Shown: in pieces, positions 22,086 to 31,526 of the stretch
Position numbering within the stretch: position 1 is the first letter of the stretch
Layout of the letters: the number at the start of each line of letters is the position of its first letter
Source: Streptomyces sp. NBC_00442
Lineage (GTDB): Bacteria > Actinomycetota > Actinomycetes > Streptomycetales > Streptomycetaceae
Direction of reading: 5' to 3'
Assembly (NCBI RefSeq): GCF_036014195.1
Contig: NZ_CP107918.1
Span: forward strand, 3,410,001 to 3,474,000
Length of the DNA: 64,000 nt
Made by a program: the position numbers and the translations under genes
The notes under the pieces: model-generated
What the model saw: the letters and a program-made list of their open reading frames with translations, nothing else
What the model was told of the DNA's origin: nothing
Databases searched by the model: none

Positions 22086-24224
22086 TCAGGACCGCAGGGT
22101 CGGACGGTTCGGCGGGGCGACGCCGCCGGCGACGGCCCGCTGCCTCGGTGCGGCCGACCCCGTCCAGCAGGTGCCGCGCCTGGCCAGCAGGCGGCGCAGC
22201 CACAGCTCGGTGGAGATGAGGTCGGCGAGGCCGTCCAGGGGCAGGGGTTCGCCCGCCGCCGCCGCGCGGACGGCCTTGCGGACGGTGCGGGCCTCGATCA
22301 GGCCCGCGTCGGCGAGCAGCGGCGCTTCGAAGAGGGCGACCAGCGGGTCCGCCGACTGGCGCAGGCCCGCGCGGGCGGCGGCCGTCGATGGCGCGTGGGA
22401 GGGGGCGCCCCAGCCGGGCGGCAGGTCGCGCACCCCGGATGCGGAGAGCACCGTACGCAGGATGTCGGCGCGGGCTCCGGGCTGGACGCGCAGGGATTCC
22501 GGCAGGGCGCGGCAGGCGCGGACGACCTGGTTGTCGAGGAACGGCGCGTGCAGGCGCTGGCTGCGCACCTCCGCGGCCTGTTCCAGGATGCGGTGGTCGC
22601 AGGCGTACCGGGCGAGGGCGGCCGACGCGCGGGCCTCGCCCGGCCGTTGCGTGGGGGCGGGCCGGGTCGCCGACGCCATCAGCCGAACCGATACTTCCGC
22701 GAGCGCCTCCCCGGTGAGCCAGCGGGCCGCCGGGCCCGGCCGGGTCCACGCCAGGGCGGCCAGGGAGTTCGACAGGGGGCTCGCGGCGTCGTCGAAGCGG
22801 GGCTCGCGCAGGGCGTCGGCGGCCGATTCGATGCCGGTGCGGTACGGGGTGCGGGCGAGGCGGCGGGCCGCGCGGTAGACGGTGAGCGGGACGAAGAGGG
22901 AGTTGGCCGAGGGGCCGCCGGCCTTGGCCAGGGCGGTCGCGGGGCGCAGCAGGTGACGGCGCTGACGGTCCATCAAGAGATCGGCCAGGCGCGCCGGATG
23001 GGCGTCGAGGACCTGTCGGGCGCCGCTGCCGGTGAAGTGGTCGGCGCTGCCCGACAGGAGGCGTCTGCGGTGGCGCGGGGCCGCGATGAGGGACGGGCCC
23101 GGCTCGTCGGTGAGCGGGCCTTCGAGGTCGGCGTAGGGCAGGGATTCCTCGGCGCCCGTCACCACCACGTGGTGCAGCCGGGGGTTGGCGGCGATCGCGC
23201 CCGCCCGTTCCAGTTCGGCCCGGCGGCCGGGCACGGTGAGGTCGTTGAAGGTGACGGCGAGCAGGCGTTCGCCGGCGCCGGTGCCGTGGCCGAGGACGGT
23301 CCCGGGAACGCCCGGCAGCCCGGCCGCGAGCAGGGCGAGGGTGGCGGAGGCGGGGCCGCCGGAGAGGTCGGCCCCTATCCCGGGGGCCGGGCCGCCGCGG
23401 GCCGCGCGCCGCTCGGCGGGGCCCATGCCGGGGACCGGGCCGGGGTCGGGGGGCAGGGTCTCGGGGGCGTGCCGGGGTGCGGTGAGCCGGGCCCTTACGG
23501 CGCCGACGAGGGCGTCGCGCACCCCGTCCACGGCGGCGGCGGGCGGCAGTTGGGGCGCGGCCACCGCGAGCGAGGCGAAGGGTTCGTATCCGGTGATCTC
23601 GCGCGAGCCCTCCCGCAGGACGAGGGCGTGGCCGGGCGGGATGCGGCGCACGCCCGCGTACGGCGTGGAGTCGCCGAGCGCCTCGGGCACGTCGGGGCAG
23701 GCGAGCAGGGCGGCCAGGTGGCCGATGTCGAGCTGGGCCTCGATGAGGTCGGCGAGCGGAAGTGCCGCCGTGCCGTAGGCCGTTCCGCCGGCCCAGGGGG
23801 TGTAGAAGACGGGGCGCGCGCCGGCCAGATCGCCGACGACCGTGATGCGGCGGGCCACTTGGGCGACGGCCGTGTAGCTGCCGGGCCAGGCGGAGAGGTG
23901 GCGCAGCGCGCCGCCGCGCGCGGCGAAGAGGCCGACCCTGAGCTCCTCGTCGGTGGCGGCGCAGCAGCCCAGTACGGCGAGCCGGGTGTCGGCGCCGACG
24001 CTGACGGTACGGATCTCGTCGGGCCGCCAGTCCCCCACGGCCCACAGCGGATCCGGGTCGCCCCACAGGAGTTGGGCCCCCACCGGGTGGACGGTGCGGC
24101 CCTCCTCGGGCTCGCCGACGGCTCCCGCGGTGCCGTGACCGGCCGCGAAATGGGCGGCGCCCGTCCCGTAGGTGCCCGTGCGGAAGCTTGCGGCGACGCT
24201 GCTCCACCCCACCAACCACCGCAT
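22086..24224 (-). CDS. Asparagine synthase-related macrolactam cyclase homologue
   Basis: 712 residues. N-terminal Ntn-type domain (from about 1 to 230) without the catalytic Cys at position 2 (it starts MRWLVGW), then an asparagine synthetase/lasso-cyclase ATP-pyrophosphatase domain with DLSGGPASATL (about 282-292). In active enzymes this loop is SGGxDS; here the Asp is replaced by Ala, so ATP use is doubtful unless the subfamily tolerates it. Related enzymes (albusnodin/ikarugamycin-type macrolactam cyclases) close a lasso peptide ring by activating an Asp/Glu side chain. No precursor peptide, B1/B2 protease or exporter is found within several kilobases. Same strand as the AfsR-like gene. 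Confidence 0.7.
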   Translation of the reverse strand: MRWLVGWSSVAASFRTGTYGTGAAHFAAGHGTAGAVGEPEEGRTVHPVGAQLLWGDPDPLWAVGDWRPDEIRTVSVGADTRLAVLGCCAATDEELRVGLFAARGGALRHLSAWPGSYTAVAQVARRITVVGDLAGARPVFYTPWAGGTAYGTAALPLADLIEAQLDIGHLAALLACPDVPEALGDSTPYAGVRRIPPGHALVLREGSREITGYEPFASLAVAAPQLPPAAAVDGVRDALVGAVRARLTAPRHAPETLPPDPGPVPGMGPAERRAARGGPAPGIGADLSGGPASATLALLAAGLPGVPGTVLGHGTGAGERLLAVTFNDLTVPGRRAELERAGAIAANPRLHHVVVTGAEESLPYADLEGPLTDEPGPSLIAAPRHRRRLLSGSADHFTGSGARQVLDAHPARLADLLMDRQRRHLLRPATALAKAGGPSANSLFVPLTVYRAARRLARTPYRTGIESAADALREPRFDDAASPLSNSLAALAWTRPGPAARWLTGEALAEVSVRLMASATRPAPTQRPGEARASAALARYACDHRILEQAAEVRSQRLHAPFLDNQVVRACRALPESLRVQPGARADILRTVLSASGVRDLPPGWGAPSHAPSTAAARAGLRQSADPLVALFEAPLLADAGLIEARTVRKAVRAAAAGEPLPLDGLADLISTELWLRRLLARRGTCWTGSAAPRQRAVAGGVAPPNRPTLRS

Positions 24225-24905
24225 CGCGCCTCCACAGGCTGTGGACAACTCGTGGACAACCCCGGACCCGGCCCTGTCCTGACACCCTGACACACCGTCA
24301 GGCAGTGCCGCGGCGGCGCCCCTCGGGGCGCTCCACGGAGATCCGAAGGGGCCGGGACCCCATGCTGCCACGACAACCGGCCCCACGAGGGGCTACGGGT
24401 TGCGGGCGCGACAAGTGAATTCACTCCGGGGCGTGGCCGATTGGCGACGTTCCCGGGACGTACGGGACAGGGCCGCGGTGATCGGCCAGGCCGCCACAAC
24501 CCCGGAAGAGAGGGTCGATATTCAGCCATTCTCGCGAGGCCCGGCCGCCGTCACACCCGTCTCGGGGGGCCCACAACACACAGTCCGGGAGGCGCTGTTC
24601 GCCTCCCGGACCGGTCCGCCGCCCGCGGGGATTGAGGCGGCGGTGTCCCCCAGCCCGCCGGATCCACGCAGCGGGCCGACCCACGCACCACACATGGAAG
24701 CGGTCGCCCGGGAGACCGGCGAGAGCGCACGGCCGGGCGCACGGCCACACGGCAGGAGCGCGGCGGCGGCCGTCCCCGCCTCACCCCCGGCGCAACGGCC
24801 CGGCACACCGGCCGCCCGCGCGGACCCCGGCGCCGGTCCGTACGGAAAACAATCTCGCCATACGGAAGACCGCCTCTTAACGGTAGGGATGCGGCGAACT
24901 ACGCT
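24225..24905. other. Long intergenic region, no supported gene
   Basis: Roughly 680 bases between the divergent cyclase-like and sporulation genes. Both strands carry open frames, but none has a ribosome site, GC-skewed codon use or a recognisable product. No lasso-type precursor (core starting Gly, with Asp/Glu at 7-9) was recognised. Promoters of both flanking genes must lie here or just after it. Confidence 0.6.
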
Positions 24906-26441
24906 GTGTTTACTGCTGTTCCTCCCGAGTGGCATATTCCCGAGGGTTCGGCCACATGCCTTTGCGGCCGACGAACCGGACACCACACCGCCCGGGGGAA
25001 CGCCGTCTGTGTCGAGGGGTGGCGCATGTCCAGGGAGCAACGCGGGCCGAACGAGAAGCTCGGCACCGTTCTCGCCCTCGCGGGAATCAGCAACGCGGGC
25101 CTCGCCCGCCGGGTCAACGACCTCGGCGCGCAGCGGGGCCTGACCCTTCGCTACGACAAGACCTCCGTGGCCCGGTGGGTCTCCAAGGGCATGGTGCCCC
25201 AGGGCGCCGCGCCCCATCTCATAGCGGCGGCGATCGGTGCCAAGCTGGGCCGGCCCGTCCCGCTGCACGAAATCGGCCTCGCGGACGCGGACCCGGCCCC
25301 CGAGGTCGGGCTCGCCTTCCCGCGCGACGTTTCGGAGGCGGTGCGCTCGGCGACCGATCTGTACCGGCTGGATCTGGCCGGGCGGCGCGCCGGCGGCGGC
25401 ATCTGGCAGTCCCTCGCGGGCTCCTTCGCGGTCAGCGCCTACGCCACACCCGCCTCCCGCTGGCTCATCACCCCGGCCGACTCCTCGGTGGCCCGCAGCA
25501 CCGACCTCACCGACCTGCCCCCGCTGAAGGTCGGCCACAGCGATGTCGCCAAACTCCGCGAGGCGGCCGAGGACGCCCGCCGCTGGGACTCCAAGTACGG
25601 CGGCGGCGACTGGCGTTCGTCCATGGTGCCCGAGTGCTTACGCGTCGACGCCGCACCGCTGCTGCTCGGCTCGTACAGCGACGAAGTGGGCCGCGCCCTG
25701 TTCGGCGCGACCGCCGAACTGACCCGGCTCGCCGGGTGGATGGCCTTCGACACCGGCCAGCAGGAAGCGGCGCAGCGCTACTACATCCAGGCGCTGCGCC
25801 TCGCGCGCGCCGCGGCCGACGTGCCGCTCGGCGGCTACGTGCTGGCCTCGATGTCGCTCCAGGCCACCTACCGCGGCTTCGCCGACGAGGGCGTCGACCT
25901 CGCGCAGGCCGCCGTCGAGCGCAACCGCGGGCTCGCCACCGCCCGCACCATGTCCTTCTTCCGCCTCGTGGAGGCGCGCGCCCACGCCAAGGCCGGCGAC
26001 GGACACCCCGCCGAGGCCGCCCTGAAGGCCGCCGAGGCCTGGCTGGAGCGCTCGCGCGACGGGGACAGCGACCCGTCCTGGCTCGGCTTCTACTCCTACG
26101 ACCGCTTCGCGGCGGACGCCGCCGAGTGCTACCGCGACCTGAAGGCGCCCCGCCAGGTGCGCCGCTTCACCGAGCAGGCGCTCTCGCGACCCACCGAGGA
26201 GTTCGTCCGCTCGCACGGGCTGCGCCTCGTCGTGAGCGCGGTGGCCGAGCTGGAGTCGGGCAATCTGGACGCGGCGTGCGCGGCCGGCACCCGCGCCGTG
26301 GAGGTCGCGGGCCGCATCTCGTCGGCCCGCACCACCGAGTACGTACGCGATCTGCTGCACCGCCTGGAGCCCTACGGGGACGAGCCGCGCGTCGCCGAGC
26401 TGCGCGAACGGGCGAGGCCGCTGCTCGTGACCCCCGCGTAG
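24906..26441 (+). CDS. Sporulation-associated regulator of the orf1590 type, two possible starts
   Basis: Two in-frame starts: GTG 24906 gives 511 residues (about 55 kDa) and ATG 25026 gives 471 (about 51 kDa). The long form adds about 40 residues with a CLC and later Cys. The common part begins [12 protein letters not shown] and has a helix-turn-helix-like segment ([16 protein letters not shown] then [18 protein letters not shown]), followed by a helical TPR-like body. S. griseus orf1590, as I recall, makes two nested proteins (P56 and P49.5) needed for sporulation, which fits. A TTA leucine codon lies in frame at 25638-25640, making translation dependent on the bldA tRNA. Probably a developmental DNA-binding regulator. 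Confidence 0.8.
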   Translation: MFTAVPPEWHIPEGSATCLCGRRTGHHTARGNAVCVEGWRMSREQRGPNEKLGTVLALAGISNAGLARRVNDLGAQRGLTLRYDKTSVARWVSKGMVPQGAAPHLIAAAIGAKLGRPVPLHEIGLADADPAPEVGLAFPRDVSEAVRSATDLYRLDLAGRRAGGGIWQSLAGSFAVSAYATPASRWLITPADSSVARSTDLTDLPPLKVGHSDVAKLREAAEDARRWDSKYGGGDWRSSMVPECLRVDAAPLLLGSYSDEVGRALFGATAELTRLAGWMAFDTGQQEAAQRYYIQALRLARAAADVPLGGYVLASMSLQATYRGFADEGVDLAQAAVERNRGLATARTMSFFRLVEARAHAKAGDGHPAEAALKAAEAWLERSRDGDSDPSWLGFYSYDRFAADAAECYRDLKAPRQVRRFTEQALSRPTEEFVRSHGLRLVVSAVAELESGNLDAACAAGTRAVEVAGRISSARTTEYVRDLLHRLEPYGDEPRVAELRERARPLLVTPA

Positions 26442-26550
26442 GGCCTCCACCGGACGTTTACCGGGATTGTCAGTGGGTCAGTGCAGTATGTGGTGAGGGG
26501 GTCCGGGGTCGTCCTCCGGGAAAGACGCGACCGGGGTGGGAGGTGCCTGG

Positions 26551-27753
26551 GTGACGACGACGTACGACTGCGATGTGCTGGTGGTCGGCGGCGGGATCGT
26601 AGGCCTGTCGACGGCGTACGCGCTGACGCAGGCATCACCCGGCACGCGTGTGGTGGTCCTGGAGAAGGAGAGCGGCCCGGCCCGCCACCAGACGGGCCGC
26701 AACAGCGGGGTCATCCACAGCGGCATCTACTACAGGCCCGGCTCCCTCAAGGCGCGCTTCGCGGTGCGCGGCGCGGCCGAGATGGTCGAGTTCTGCGCGC
26801 GGCACGGCATCGCCCACGAGGTCACCGGCAAGCTGATCGTGGCCACCGAGCGCGCCGAGCTGCCACGGCTGCACGCCCTGGTCCAGCGCGGCCGCGAGCA
26901 CGGCATCCCGGTGCGCGAGCTGGGCCCGGCGCAGATAGCCGAGTACGAGCCGGAGGTGCGCGGCCTCGCCGCGATCCACGTCGGCACGACGGGGGTGTGC
27001 GACTACGCGGCGGTGGCGGCCCGCCTGGCCGAGCTGTCCGGCGCCGAGGTGCGCTACGGCGCGGAGGTCGTCCGCATCGACCGGCGCCCCGCGCTCGGCG
27101 TCGCCGTGCGCACCGCCGACGGTACGGTGCTGCGCGCCCGCGCCCTGGTCAACTGCGCGGGGCTGCACTGCGACCGGGTGGCGCTCCTCGCGGGCGACGA
27201 CCCGGGAGTGCGGATCGTGCCGTTCCGCGGCGAGTACTACGAACTGGCCCGGCCCGGCCTGGTCAAAGGCCTCGTCTACCCGGTGCCCGACCCCGCGTTC
27301 CCCTTCCTCGGCGTCCACCTCACCCGGGGTGTCGACGGCTCGGTCCACGTCGGCCCCAACGCGGTGCCGGCCGCGGCCCGGGAGGGCTACGACTGGGGCA
27401 CGGTGCGTCCCCGCGAACTGGCCGGCACGCTCGCCTGGCCGGGCACCTGGCGGATAGCCCGGCGCCACTGGCGCTACGGCGCGGGCGAGCTGCACCGCTC
27501 CCTGTCCAAGCACGCCTTCACCGACGCGGTCCGCAGGCTCCTGCCCGCCGTGGAGGCGGCCGACCTGCGCCCCACCCCGGCGGGCGTCCGCGCGCAGGCC
27601 GTCCTGCGGGACGGCACGCTGGTCGACGACTTCCTCATCCGCGGGGCTCCCCGCACGATCCACGTCCTGAACGCGCCGAGCCCGGCGGCGACGGCGTCGT
27701 TGCCGATCGGAAGGGAAATCGCGGACCGAGTCCGCCCCCTCCTGACCACCTAG
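26551..27753 (+). CDS. lhgO: L-2-hydroxyglutarate oxidase
   Basis: 400 residues. FAD-binding N-terminus VLVVGGGIVGLSTAYAL (about 7-23) and the RHQTGRNSGVIHSGIYYRPG motif characteristic of LhgO. It oxidises L-2-hydroxyglutarate to 2-oxoglutarate, repairing a side product of metabolism. GTG 26551 is preceded by GGGAGG at 8 bases; GTG 26536 would lie on that site. A 270-base gap with a dispersed repeat separates it from trmB. Confidence 0.88.
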   Translation: MTTTYDCDVLVVGGGIVGLSTAYALTQASPGTRVVVLEKESGPARHQTGRNSGVIHSGIYYRPGSLKARFAVRGAAEMVEFCARHGIAHEVTGKLIVATERAELPRLHALVQRGREHGIPVRELGPAQIAEYEPEVRGLAAIHVGTTGVCDYAAVAARLAELSGAEVRYGAEVVRIDRRPALGVAVRTADGTVLRARALVNCAGLHCDRVALLAGDDPGVRIVPFRGEYYELARPGLVKGLVYPVPDPAFPFLGVHLTRGVDGSVHVGPNAVPAAAREGYDWGTVRPRELAGTLAWPGTWRIARRHWRYGAGELHRSLSKHAFTDAVRRLLPAVEAADLRPTPAGVRAQAVLRDGTLVDDFLIRGAPRTIHVLNAPSPAATASLPIGREIADRVRPLLTT

Positions 27754-27822
27754 CCCCCGCATGCCGCAACCGGCGCCCCCCGGCCCCGAAAGCCCGCGCC
27801 GCCCCGCGGACAGAAGCGGGTC

Positions 27823-27910
27823 CAGGGGCGCGGGGACGTGCGCGAGACGCGGGCACGGTCCGCAGACGAAAACCGACCGTGCAAGGGGCGCGGGGAACTG
27901 CGCGGCCAGC
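27823..27910. repeat. Dispersed intergenic repeat (AGGGGCGCGGGGA type), two copies
   Basis: Copy one at 27823-27846 reads CAGGGGCGCGGGGACGTGCG; copy two at 27883-27910 reads AAGGGGCGCGGGGAACTGCG. Between them an 8-bp inverted repeat GCACGGTC/GACCGTGC (27853-27860, 27875-27882) can form a hairpin. This motif is a common intergenic element of Streptomyces chromosomes. Confidence 0.6.
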
Positions 27911-28026
27911 CGTCCACGGCCCTCGGGCGAAGGGGCGTCAGGGGTGCCGGGCCGGCCCGGGGTGGAGGGGCGTGAGGCCCTCCAGGAAGGACGTCGCCGC
28001 ACCCGACCCCGTAGAATCGCCGCATT

Positions 28027-28851
28027 GTGTCTGAGCAGCCCCACACCCCAGAAGACCCCGCCCGCCCAAGCCAGGTCCTTCCGCGCGACAAAGCGCCGCG
28101 CTTTCCCGGCGGCCCCGCCGCCGACCCGGCCGGCTCGCACCACGAACGCCGCATCCGCAGCTTCCAGCCCCGCCGCAGCCGCGTCACCACCGGCCAGGGC
28201 GAATACCTGGAGCGCCTGTGGCCGGTGTGGGGCTTCGACATCGACGGGCTGCGCAGGGTCGACCTGGCGGCGATGTTCGACGGGCTCCCCGTGGTCCTGG
28301 AGATCGGCTTCGGCATGGGCGAGGCCACCGCGCAGATGGCCGCCGACGACCCCGCCACCGGCATCCTCGCCGTCGACGTGCACACCCCCGGCCAGGGCAA
28401 CCTCCTCGGCCTCGCCGAGCGCGGCGGTCTGAGCAACGTCCGCGTGGCCAACGGCGACGCGATCATCCTGCTGCGCGAAATGCTGGAGCCCGAGGTCCTG
28501 GACGGGCTCCGCGTGTACTTCCCGGACCCGTGGCCCAAGGCGCGCCACCACAAGCGCCGCCTGATCCAGCCCGAGTTCCTCTCGCTCGCCGCGACCCGGA
28601 TGAAGCCCGGCGCCGTACTGCACTGCGCGACGGACTGGGAGGACTACGCCGAGCAGATGCTGGAAGTCCTCGACGCGCACCCCGACTTCGAGAACACGGT
28701 GGAGGGCGGCGGCTACGCGCCCCGCCCCGCGTTCCGCCCGCTGACCCGGTTCGAGGGGCAGGGCCTCGACAAGGGCCACGTCGTGCACGACCTGCTGTTC
28801 CGCCGTGCCGAACACACCCGCCCCACCGCCACCGGCGCACACAGCGGGTAG
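28027..28851 (+). CDS. trmB: tRNA (guanine-N7-)-methyltransferase
   Basis: 274 residues. SAM-binding EIGFGMGEATAQMA (about 93-106) and the TrmB hallmark FPDPWPKARHHKRR (about 165-178). It methylates G46 in the tRNA variable loop. The N-terminal 50 residues are a basic, poorly conserved lead. GTG start at 28027. Forty-seven bases before the PrsW-family gene on the same strand, which may be co-transcribed. Confidence 0.93.
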   Translation: MSEQPHTPEDPARPSQVLPRDKAPRFPGGPAADPAGSHHERRIRSFQPRRSRVTTGQGEYLERLWPVWGFDIDGLRRVDLAAMFDGLPVVLEIGFGMGEATAQMAADDPATGILAVDVHTPGQGNLLGLAERGGLSNVRVANGDAIILLREMLEPEVLDGLRVYFPDPWPKARHHKRRLIQPEFLSLAATRMKPGAVLHCATDWEDYAEQMLEVLDAHPDFENTVEGGGYAPRPAFRPLTRFEGQGLDKGHVVHDLLFRRAEHTRPTATGAHSG

Positions 28852-28898
28852 TGCGGGCGCCGTCGCGCATTGTCAGTGACCCTCGTTAGGGTCGTCCC

Positions 28899-30425
28899 GT
28901 GTCCTTCGAGTCGCTTCCGCATCGCCCGCACCCCGGGCAGGCGCCCCCGCAGCCCGGCCAGGCCGTCGCGGCCCGGCCGGTCCCGGCGTGCGCGGACGAG
29001 CCCCGGTTCGACGCGGTCCCGCCGGACCGGACGAAGTGGCGCTACCGGCCGCGCCGCGACTTCTGGCGTTCCAAGGCCCTGCGCGCCGGCGCGCTGATCA
29101 CCCTGCTCGCCCTGTGCGGCCTGGTCATCCTCGCGCTCGTGCGGGAACAGACGGGCACGGAGGGGTTCCTGGTCGGGCTCGGCCTCGCGGTGCTCCCGGT
29201 GCCCCTGCTCGGCGCCGCGTTCCGCTGGCTCGACCGCGTCGAGCCGGGCCCGTGGCGCAACCTGTTCTTCGCCCTGGCGTGGGGCGCCTGCGCCGCCGCC
29301 CTGGTGGCGATCATCGCCAACTCGTTCGCGACGCGCTGGATAGCCACGGCCACCGCCGACCCGTCGTCGGCCGACCACTTGGGCGCGAGCGTCATAGCGC
29401 CGATCGTCGAGGAGAGCGCGAAGGCGGCTGCCGTCCTGCTGCTCTTCCTCTTCAGGAGACGCGACTTCAACGGGATAGTCGACGGCGTCGTCTTCGCCGG
29501 GTTCACCGCGACCGGCTTCGCCTTCACCGAGAACATCCTGTATCTGGGCAACGCGTTCGGCGAGGACCAGGCCAGCCACAGCGCGGGCCTCACCTCGACG
29601 ACGGCCGCCACGTTCTTCGTACGGGTCGTCATGTCGCCGTTCGCGCACCCCCTGTTCACGGTGCTGTCCGGCATCGGCTTCGGCATGGCCGCGCTCGCAC
29701 CGCCCGGCAGGCGGCTGCGCCGCGTCGGCCTCCCGCTGCTCGGCCTGGTGCTCGCGATGGGCATGCACGCCCTGTGGAACAGCTCGACACTGTTCGGGGT
29801 GTACGGCTTCTACATCGTGTACGGGGCCGTCATGGTGCCGGTGTTCGGGCTGCTGACCTGGCTCGCGGTCTGGAGCCGGCAGCGCGAGCTGCGTACGGTC
29901 GCGGCCGAGCTGCCCGCCTACGCGGCGGCCGGCTGGCTCGGGCCCGCGGAGCCGCTCGCGCTGTCCTCGATGCGGGCCCGCGCGGCGGCACGCGACTTCG
30001 CGCACCACCGCTTCGGCGGGAAGGCCGCGGCGCGTGCGGTCGCCGAGTACGAGGCGTTCGCGACCGCGCTCGCGTTCCTGCGCCACCGGGCGTACCGGAG
30101 CGCGGGCGCCACCGGCCCCGGGCCCGATTTCGCGGCCCGCGAGCAGGAGCTGCTCCACCATCTGTGGGAGCGCAAGCCGGTCGCAGGCCCGGCGCTGCTG
30201 TACGCGGCGGGAGCGACGGGCCGCATCTGGATGCCCCCACAGCCTGGCCCGCCGCACCCCTACACCCAGCACGCGCAGTACCCCCAGCACACGCCGTACG
30301 GCACACCCACGCAGTACGCCCCGCAGCCGCGGTACGGCACGCCCCCTCGGTACGCCCCGTACGGACAGCCGGGCCCGGCGGCGGGGCCGGCCCAGTACGC
30401 CCCGCGCAATCCCTACCTGCGCTGA
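28899..30425 (+). CDS. PrsW family intramembrane metalloprotease
   Basis: 508 residues with about eight membrane segments. Family motifs are present: EES with Lys (APIVEESAKA), FTATGFAFTENILY, a conserved His in MSPFAHPLFT, and MGMHALWN near the last helix. PrsW of Bacillus cleaves the anti-sigma factor RsiW at site 1. The C-terminal 60 residues are Pro/Gln/Tyr-rich and probably flexible. The target is unknown; a membrane-held sigma factor is encoded 10 kb away. GTG start. Confidence 0.85.
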   Translation: MSFESLPHRPHPGQAPPQPGQAVAARPVPACADEPRFDAVPPDRTKWRYRPRRDFWRSKALRAGALITLLALCGLVILALVREQTGTEGFLVGLGLAVLPVPLLGAAFRWLDRVEPGPWRNLFFALAWGACAAALVAIIANSFATRWIATATADPSSADHLGASVIAPIVEESAKAAAVLLLFLFRRRDFNGIVDGVVFAGFTATGFAFTENILYLGNAFGEDQASHSAGLTSTTAATFFVRVVMSPFAHPLFTVLSGIGFGMAALAPPGRRLRRVGLPLLGLVLAMGMHALWNSSTLFGVYGFYIVYGAVMVPVFGLLTWLAVWSRQRELRTVAAELPAYAAAGWLGPAEPLALSSMRARAAARDFAHHRFGGKAAARAVAEYEAFATALAFLRHRAYRSAGATGPGPDFAAREQELLHHLWERKPVAGPALLYAAGATGRIWMPPQPGPPHPYTQHAQYPQHTPYGTPTQYAPQPRYGTPPRYAPYGQPGPAAGPAQYAPRNPYLR

Positions 30426-30466
30426 CGGCCGGGGCCGGGGGCCGGCGCCGGCCCTGTGAGGAGGGC

Positions 30467-31411
30467 CTACGCGGAGGCGGCCGTCAGCTCGGAGATCTGC
30501 GCGTCCGTCAGTTCCAGGTCGGCGACGGCGAGCAGCGCCGGGAGCTGCTCCACGGTGCGGGCGGAGGCGATGGGCGCGGCGACGGTGGGCCGGGCGGCCA
30601 GCCAGGCCAGTGCGACGGTGGCGATCTCGGCGTCGTGCTCCTGGGCGATCCGGTCGAGCGCGGCGAGCACCGTGCGGCCCCGCTCGCTGTCCAGGTGCTT
30701 GCCCGCGCCCTCGGCCCGCGCGCTGTCCACGGGCCGGCCCGGACGGTACTTGCCGGTGAGGAAGCCGGAGGCGAGCGCGAAGTAGGGGACGGCGGCCAGA
30801 CCGGCCCGCGACGCGGTGTCCTGGAGCGCGCCCTCGTAGGTGCCACGGGAGACGAGGTTGTAGTGCGGCTGGAGCGCCGCGTACTTGGCGAGGCCCTCGC
30901 GGTCGGAGAAGTCGAGGGACTCCTGAAGCCGCTCCGGAGAGATGTTGGAGGCGGCGATCGCCCGGACCTTGCCGTCCTTCACCAACTGGTCGAGGGCGGT
31001 GACGATCTCCTCGACGGGGACGGAGGTGTCGTCGAAGTGCGTGTAGTACAGGTCGATGTAGTCGGTCCCGAGGCGGCGCAGCGACTCCTCGGCGGCGGCC
31101 TTGATCGTGGTCGCGGCGAGGCCCTCGTACCGGGGGTGCGAGCCGACCTTCGTGGCGATGACCATGCCGTCCCGGTTGCCCCGGGCGGCCAGCCACTTCC
31201 CGATGATCGTCTCGGACTCGCCGCCCGAGTTGCCCGGAGCCCACTTCGAGTAGGCGTCGGCGGTGTCCACGAAGTTGCCCCCGCCGGCGGCATAGGCGTC
31301 GAGCACGGCGAAGGACTGGTCCTGGTCGGCGGTCCAGCCGAAGACGTTGCCGCCGAGAGCGAGAGGGAAGACGGCGAGGTCGGAGCCGCCGAGCGCGCGA
31401 AGAGAAGTCAT
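30467..31411 (-). CDS. Aldo/keto reductase
   Basis: 314 residues. (beta/alpha)8 barrel with catalytic tetrad candidates: Asp in FVDTADAY, the Tyr just after, Lys in IATKVGSHP and His in YYTHFDD. Uses NADPH to reduce an aldehyde or ketone; substrate unknown. Start ATG 31411 follows LRALGGSDLAVFPLALGG, the usual family N-terminus; an upstream in-frame extension is Arg-rich and without support. Convergent with the PrsW gene. Confidence 0.88.
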   Translation of the reverse strand: MTSLRALGGSDLAVFPLALGGNVFGWTADQDQSFAVLDAYAAGGGNFVDTADAYSKWAPGNSGGESETIIGKWLAARGNRDGMVIATKVGSHPRYEGLAATTIKAAAEESLRRLGTDYIDLYYTHFDDTSVPVEEIVTALDQLVKDGKVRAIAASNISPERLQESLDFSDREGLAKYAALQPHYNLVSRGTYEGALQDTASRAGLAAVPYFALASGFLTGKYRPGRPVDSARAEGAGKHLDSERGRTVLAALDRIAQEHDAEIATVALAWLAARPTVAAPIASARTVEQLPALLAVADLELTDAQISELTAASA

Positions 31412-31526
31412 GGCGACCCCAACCCCCGTACTGCGCCGCCTATTCCGCCTCCGCGTGCCTGCTTCCGGCTCCGCGTGCCTGCGCGGCAGCCCCGGTGGGC
31501 GGCGACGACGGAACAGTCGGGTCGGA

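Noticed and set aside
24225..25025. Search for a lasso precursor peptide next to the cyclase homologue
   Set aside because: No short frame with ribosome site, leader threonine motif and Gly-start core was found on either strand.
24890..25143. Frame with signal-like [15 protein letters not shown] overlapping the sporulation gene
   Set aside because: It overlaps the sporulation gene in another frame and has no ribosome site or conserved continuation.
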